DNA from: Prevotella sp. UBA4268
GTDB lineage: Bacteria; Bacteroidota; Bacteroidia; Bacteroidales; Bacteroidaceae
DNA length: 10,495 nt
Reading direction: 5' to 3'
Assembly: GCA_002395135.1 (NCBI GenBank)
Contig: DGWC01000022.1
Location: 211-10,705 of the forward strand
Below, piece by piece: positions 7,496 through 10,495 of the stretch. The position numbers and the translations under genes are program-made. How positions within the stretch are numbered: the first letter of the stretch is position 1; every line of letters begins with the position of its first letter. The notes beneath the pieces are model-generated. The model searched no databases. It worked only from the letters and a program-made list of their open reading frames with translations, and was not told the DNA's origin.

Positions 7496-8844
7496 TAAAG
7501 ATCTGCTCCGATGTCTGAACGGAAGTATTTGTCGGTGAACTGAATCTTCTGCGCCTCCTGGAACGACTTGCGCAGTGCCTCTTCCTTGTCTTTCCCGTAT
7601 GAACTCACGGCGATGACGCGGCCGCCGGCTGTTACCACCTGGCCGTCTTTCATGGCTGTTCCGCTATGGAACACCACGCTGCCTTCCACCTTTTCGATGC
7701 CGCTGATGGGGTAGTCTTTCTGGTATGACTGGGGATAGCCACCGCTGACGAGCATCACGCACACGGCAGCCCGCTCGTCGAATACCACTTTTTTCGTGTC
7801 GAGATCGCCGCAGGCAACGCCCTCAAACAGGTCAACGATGTCGCTTTTCAGTCGCAACATCACGCTTTCAGTTTCCGGATCGCCCATTCGGCAGTTGTAT
7901 TCAATCACCATTGGATTGCCTTCCACGTTGATGAGCCCGAAGAAAATAAAGCCCTTGTAGTCGATGCCTTCTTCTGCAAGTCCGTCAATGGTGGGACGGA
8001 TGATGCGGTCTTCCACCTTCTTCATCCATTCTTTCGTGGCGAAAGGCACTGGGGTCACGCTGCCCATGCCACCAGTATTCAGACCCGTGTCGTGCTCACC
8101 GATGCGCTTATAGTCCTTTGCTTCGGGCAGTATCTTGTAGTGCTTTCCGTCGGTCAGTACGAATACGGAGCACTCGATGCCGCTCAAGAACTCCTCGACC
8201 ACCACATTGGCCGATGCATTGCCGAACATGCCGCCGAGCATTTCTTTGAATTCCTGTTTGGCTTCCTTGAGTGTGGGAACGATGAGAACACCCTTGCCGG
8301 CGCACAGACCATCGGCTTTCAGCACATAGGGCGCTTTGAGTGTTTCCAGGAAACGCAATCCTTCTTCAACGTTTGTGCCATTGAATGTCTTGTAGGCGGC
8401 TGTGGGAATGCCATGACGCTGCATGAAACCCTTGGCAAAATCCTTGCTCCCTTCCAGCACGGCTCCTGCTTTCGACGGGCCGATCACAGGAATGTGCTTT
8501 GTCGTTTCGTCTGCCTTGAACTCGTCGTAGATGCCTTTCACCAGCGGATCTTCGGGACCCACAACCACCATGTCTACCTGATGGCTGACGGCAAACTCTT
8601 TAATCTTGTCGAATTCGTTCACGCCGATGGGAACGTTTTCGCCTACATTCGATGTGCCGGCGTTGCCAGGTGCGATGTAGAGTTTGCCGCATTTGTTACT
8701 CTGTGCTATCTTCCAAGCCAGTGCATGTTCACGTCCGCCACTGCCAAGCAGCAGAATGGTCTTTTCTTTCTTGAGTCCGAAGGCGTTGAAAACGGCTGTT
8801 TTCACGTCTACCGGGTCGTTGGGTATGATTGCGTTGAATGCCAT
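7495..8844 (-). CDS. purD: Phosphoribosylamine-glycine ligase (GAR synthetase)
   Basis: This cytosolic enzyme joins 5-phosphoribosylamine and glycine with ATP, the second step of de novo purine synthesis. From the ATG at 8844 it has 449 residues. The N-domain starts at [15 protein letters not shown] (30-44), with [12 protein letters not shown] (93-104). The ATP-grasp domain shows [13 protein letters not shown] (176-188), [14 protein letters not shown] (215-228), [20 protein letters not shown] (243-262) and the signature RMGDPETE (319-326). Bacterial homologues usually begin almost directly at the [11 protein letters not shown] motif, so about 28 extra residues precede it here, with no internal ATG to replace the start. 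The frame is open further upstream to a GTG at 8943, but that part is tandem repeat and is excluded. The gene leads an operon with two membrane-protein genes. Confidence 0.96.
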   Translation of the reverse strand: MAFNAIIPNDPVDVKTAVFNAFGLKKEKTILLLGSGGREHALAWKIAQSNKCGKLYIAPGNAGTSNVGENVPIGVNEFDKIKEFAVSHQVDMVVVGPEDPLVKGIYDEFKADETTKHIPVIGPSKAGAVLEGSKDFAKGFMQRHGIPTAAYKTFNGTNVEEGLRFLETLKAPYVLKADGLCAGKGVLIVPTLKEAKQEFKEMLGGMFGNASANVVVEEFLSGIECSVFVLTDGKHYKILPEAKDYKRIGEHDTGLNTGGMGSVTPVPFATKEWMKKVEDRIIRPTIDGLAEEGIDYKGFIFFGLINVEGNPMVIEYNCRMGDPETESVMLRLKSDIVDLFEGVACGDLDTKKVVFDERAAVCVMLVSGGYPQSYQKDYPISGIEKVEGSVVFHSGTAMKDGQVVTAGGRVIAVSSYGKDKEEALRKSFQEAQKIQFTDKYFRSDIGADL

Positions 8845-8895
8845 ATTGTTTACAATTACTGATGTTTTTTTTCTTTTTGGGGGAGGTCTTTTGGG

Positions 8896-8940
8896 ACTTA
8901 TAAGGCCTATAAGGCCTATAAGGCTAATAAGACTAATAAG
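8896..8940. repeat. Five-unit 9-bp tandem repeat
   Basis: Five consecutive units read on the plus strand as ACTTATAAG, GCCTATAAG, GCCTATAAG, GCTAATAAG and ACTAATAAG. They fill the gap between the peptidase terminator hairpin and the purD leader. Being a multiple of three, the array stays open in frame and encodes a spurious [12 protein letters not shown] peptide fused to purD. Similar LIS/LIG-encoding intergenic repeats are, as I recall, common in Prevotella-type genomes. Confidence 0.85.
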
Positions 8941-8970
8941 CACTTTATGGCCCGAAGGGACCGAAAGCGC
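8940..8970 (-). terminator. Probable terminator hairpin of the S9 peptidase gene
   Basis: On the minus strand the hairpin begins at the last base of the peptidase stop codon. A 7-pair outer stem (GCGCTTT with AAAGTGC, one G-U) is followed by a small internal loop, then a 5-pair inner stem (GGTCC with GGGCC, one U-G) and the loop CTTC. The sequence after it is T-rich (TTATTAGTCTTATTAG) because it is the start of the 9-bp repeat array. There is no uninterrupted U-tract, so efficiency is uncertain. Confidence 0.5.
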
Positions 8971-10495
8971 TATTTCAGGTAGTCTTCAAAGTACTGAGTG
9001 ATGCGCTCATGAAGGTGCACGCTCTGATGTCCGCGCATGTTGTGCGGCTCTCCGGGATAGGCAAAGAAGTCGGGCTGAGTGCCTGCCTTGATGCATTCGG
9101 CTATAAACGAGAGGCAGTGCTGAGGCACCACGGTGGGGTCGTTGTATCCCGTGATGATCTGAAGTTTGCCTTTCAGGTCTTTCGCTTTCTGCAGCAGGCT
9201 GCTCTTGGCATAGCCTTCTGGATTGGCCTGCGGCGTATCCATGTAGCGCTCTCCATACATGACTTCATACCATTTCCAGTCGATGACAGGGCCGCCAGCC
9301 ACTCCCACCTTGAACACATCAGGGTGATTGGTCATCAAAGTGATGGTCATGAAACCGCCAAAACTCCATCCATGTACGCCCATGCGCTCTTGGTCTACAT
9401 AGGGCAGACTTTGCAGGAATTCCACGCCTTTCATCTGGTCTTGCATTTCCACTTGGCCTAACTGGCGGAATGTGGCTTGCTCGAAGTCGCGGCCGCGGTT
9501 TTCCGATCCGCGGTTGTCGAGAATGAAGAGCAGATAGCCTTTCTGAGCCATGTAGGTTTCCCATGAACGGCTGCAATAGTGCCAGCGAGCATCTACATTG
9601 TGTGCATGCGGACCGCCATAAACGTAGATTACTGTGGGGTATTTCTTGCTGGGATCAAAGCCGATGGGCTTCACCATGCGGTAGTAAAGGTCGGTTGTTC
9701 CGTCGGCAGCCTTGATGCTTCCGCATGAATACTCCGGAACATTGTATCCTTTCCATGGGTCGGCAGCACACAGAAGTTGTGTTTTCTTGGTGCTGACGGT
9801 GCTCAGCACGTCAATATTGCGTGGTACGTCAGGCTCACTGTACTTGTCATAAGCCCATTCGCCTGTGGCGGAAAGTACGCCCGAATGGTACCCGCGGCCG
9901 TTGTCGAGCAAGGTTCGCTTGCCGTTTTTGAGGTTTACGGCATAGAGATTTCGCTGAATGGGACTTGACTCGTTGGAGGCAATGATGACCGACTGCGCCT
10001 TTTTGTTGAATCCGAGCACTTCCATGACCACCCATTGACCTTGGGTGATTTGCTTGAAACCGCCTTTCTTCAGGTCGAATAGATAGAGGTGATTATATCC
10101 GTCCATCTGACTCTGGAACAGGAACTTATTGCTGTCCCAAGGCAGGAACATAATAGGATGCAGTGGTTCAACGTATTTAGCGTGCTGTTCGCGCAGCAGT
10201 TCGGCTTTCTTTTCGCCGGTTTCTGCGTTATAGGCAGTTAGTCGGCAGTCGTTTTGGTCGCGGTTCAGTTCAAACATATACACGGTTTGGTTGTCTGGTC
10301 CCCATGCAATGTTGGTGAAATAGCGGTCGGTAGGGTCGCCGGCATTCAGGTATGTCACTTGTTTCGTGGCTGTGTCGTAGATGCCTACCGTCACTTTATG
10401 GCTCGTGTCGCCAGCCATGGGATACTTGTCGGGTGCGTATTCTGCTGTGCGGGCGAAGATATTCACTTGCGGGTAGTCGGTCACCATGCTCTGGT
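8970..10495 (-). CDS. S9 family prolyl peptidase (DPP-IV / prolyl tripeptidyl peptidase type), N-terminus cut by window edge
   Basis: The frame is open to the window edge (it reads [10 protein letters not shown] there), so about 507 codons are present and roughly the first 200-230 residues of a typical 720-735-residue protein lie outside. The first half shows beta-propeller repeats ([40 protein letters not shown]) and the block [12 protein letters not shown]. The second half is the alpha/beta-hydrolase domain. Numbering from the Met at 10487, the catalytic triad is Ser375 (GWSFGGFMT), Asp450 (GYNDPTVVP) and His482 (GEPHNMRG). Such enzymes remove di- or tripeptides ending in proline from peptides, usually in the periplasm of Bacteroidota, and support peptide feeding. 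The signal peptide and the Glu motif that grips the substrate N-terminus are expected in the missing part, so DPP-IV and tripeptidyl specificity cannot be told apart. Confidence 0.92.
   Translation of the reverse strand, partial: QSMVTDYPQVNIFARTAEYAPDKYPMAGDTSHKVTVGIYDTATKQVTYLNAGDPTDRYFTNIAWGPDNQTVYMFELNRDQNDCRLTAYNAETGEKKAELLREQHAKYVEPLHPIMFLPWDSNKFLFQSQMDGYNHLYLFDLKKGGFKQITQGQWVVMEVLGFNKKAQSVIIASNESSPIQRNLYAVNLKNGKRTLLDNGRGYHSGVLSATGEWAYDKYSEPDVPRNIDVLSTVSTKKTQLLCAADPWKGYNVPEYSCGSIKAADGTTDLYYRMVKPIGFDPSKKYPTVIYVYGGPHAHNVDARWHYCSRSWETYMAQKGYLLFILDNRGSENRGRDFEQATFRQLGQVEMQDQMKGVEFLQSLPYVDQERMGVHGWSFGGFMTITLMTNHPDVFKVGVAGGPVIDWKWYEVMYGERYMDTPQANPEGYAKSSLLQKAKDLKGKLQIITGYNDPTVVPQHCLSFIAECIKAGTQPDFFAYPGEPHNMRGHQSVHLHERITQYFEDYLK

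Noticed and set aside
8092..8862. 256-residue open frame on the plus strand opposite purD
   Set aside because: It lies antisense to a highly conserved enzyme, has no recognisable motif, and is explained by purD codon bias keeping the opposite frame open.
8845..8943. Upstream extension of purD to a GTG at 8943, with a hydrophobic leader
   Set aside because: The extra peptide is encoded by the 9-bp tandem repeat plus a low-complexity proline/lysine stretch; GAR synthetase is cytosolic and the ATG at 8844 is the better start.
1..10495. tRNA, rRNA, riboswitch, CRISPR array or insertion sequence
   Set aside because: No cloverleaf, conserved rRNA segment, regularly spaced repeats or transposase was seen. 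The only repeats are the 9-bp array and the short inverted repeats listed. This was read by eye, without covariance models.

Overview
The window looks like a chromosomal segment of a Bacteroidales bacterium, most likely Prevotella/Segatella or a close relative. Four things point there. A GLPGLI-family exported protein lies next to a carboxypeptidase-regulatory-domain outer-membrane barrel. A DUF2723 membrane protein and a DPP-IV-like S9 peptidase beside purD are both typical of the group. Gene starts sit in AT-rich leaders without clear Shine-Dalgarno sequences. A TAnnTTTG-type -7 promoter element precedes one gene. All seven recognised genes are on the minus strand, so transcription runs from high to low coordinates; the long plus-strand frames are shadows.

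In order of transcription: the C-terminal two thirds of an S9 prolyl peptidase (8970-10495, cut by the window edge) ends in a probable hairpin terminator fused to a five-unit 9-bp tandem repeat. Next comes purD (7495-8844), with an unusual N-terminal extension. Its stop codon overlaps the start of an uncharacterised multi-pass membrane protein (6554-7495), which in turn overlaps a small YqaA/DedA-like (VTT) membrane protein (6126-6578). These three form a tightly coupled operon.

After an AT-rich gap comes a second cluster for the cell envelope. It holds a small exported protein of unknown function whose signal peptide is broken by an apparent one-base insertion (5584-5925, intended start probably 5962), an overlapping GLPGLI protein (4809-5594), and a TonB-receptor-like outer-membrane beta-barrel protein (2145-4703). 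The first two are clearly AT-richer than the rest of the window. A 16-bp perfect inverted repeat follows the barrel gene. Last is the N-terminal 640 residues of a DUF2723 (GT117/TMEM260-like) integral membrane glycosyltransferase candidate (1-1921), which leaves the window.

Functionally this is one housekeeping purine gene with membrane passengers, a peptidase, and an envelope cluster. The least understood parts are the small-protein/GLPGLI/barrel set and the two membrane proteins behind purD. I saw no RNA genes, insertion sequences, CRISPR arrays or phage genes.
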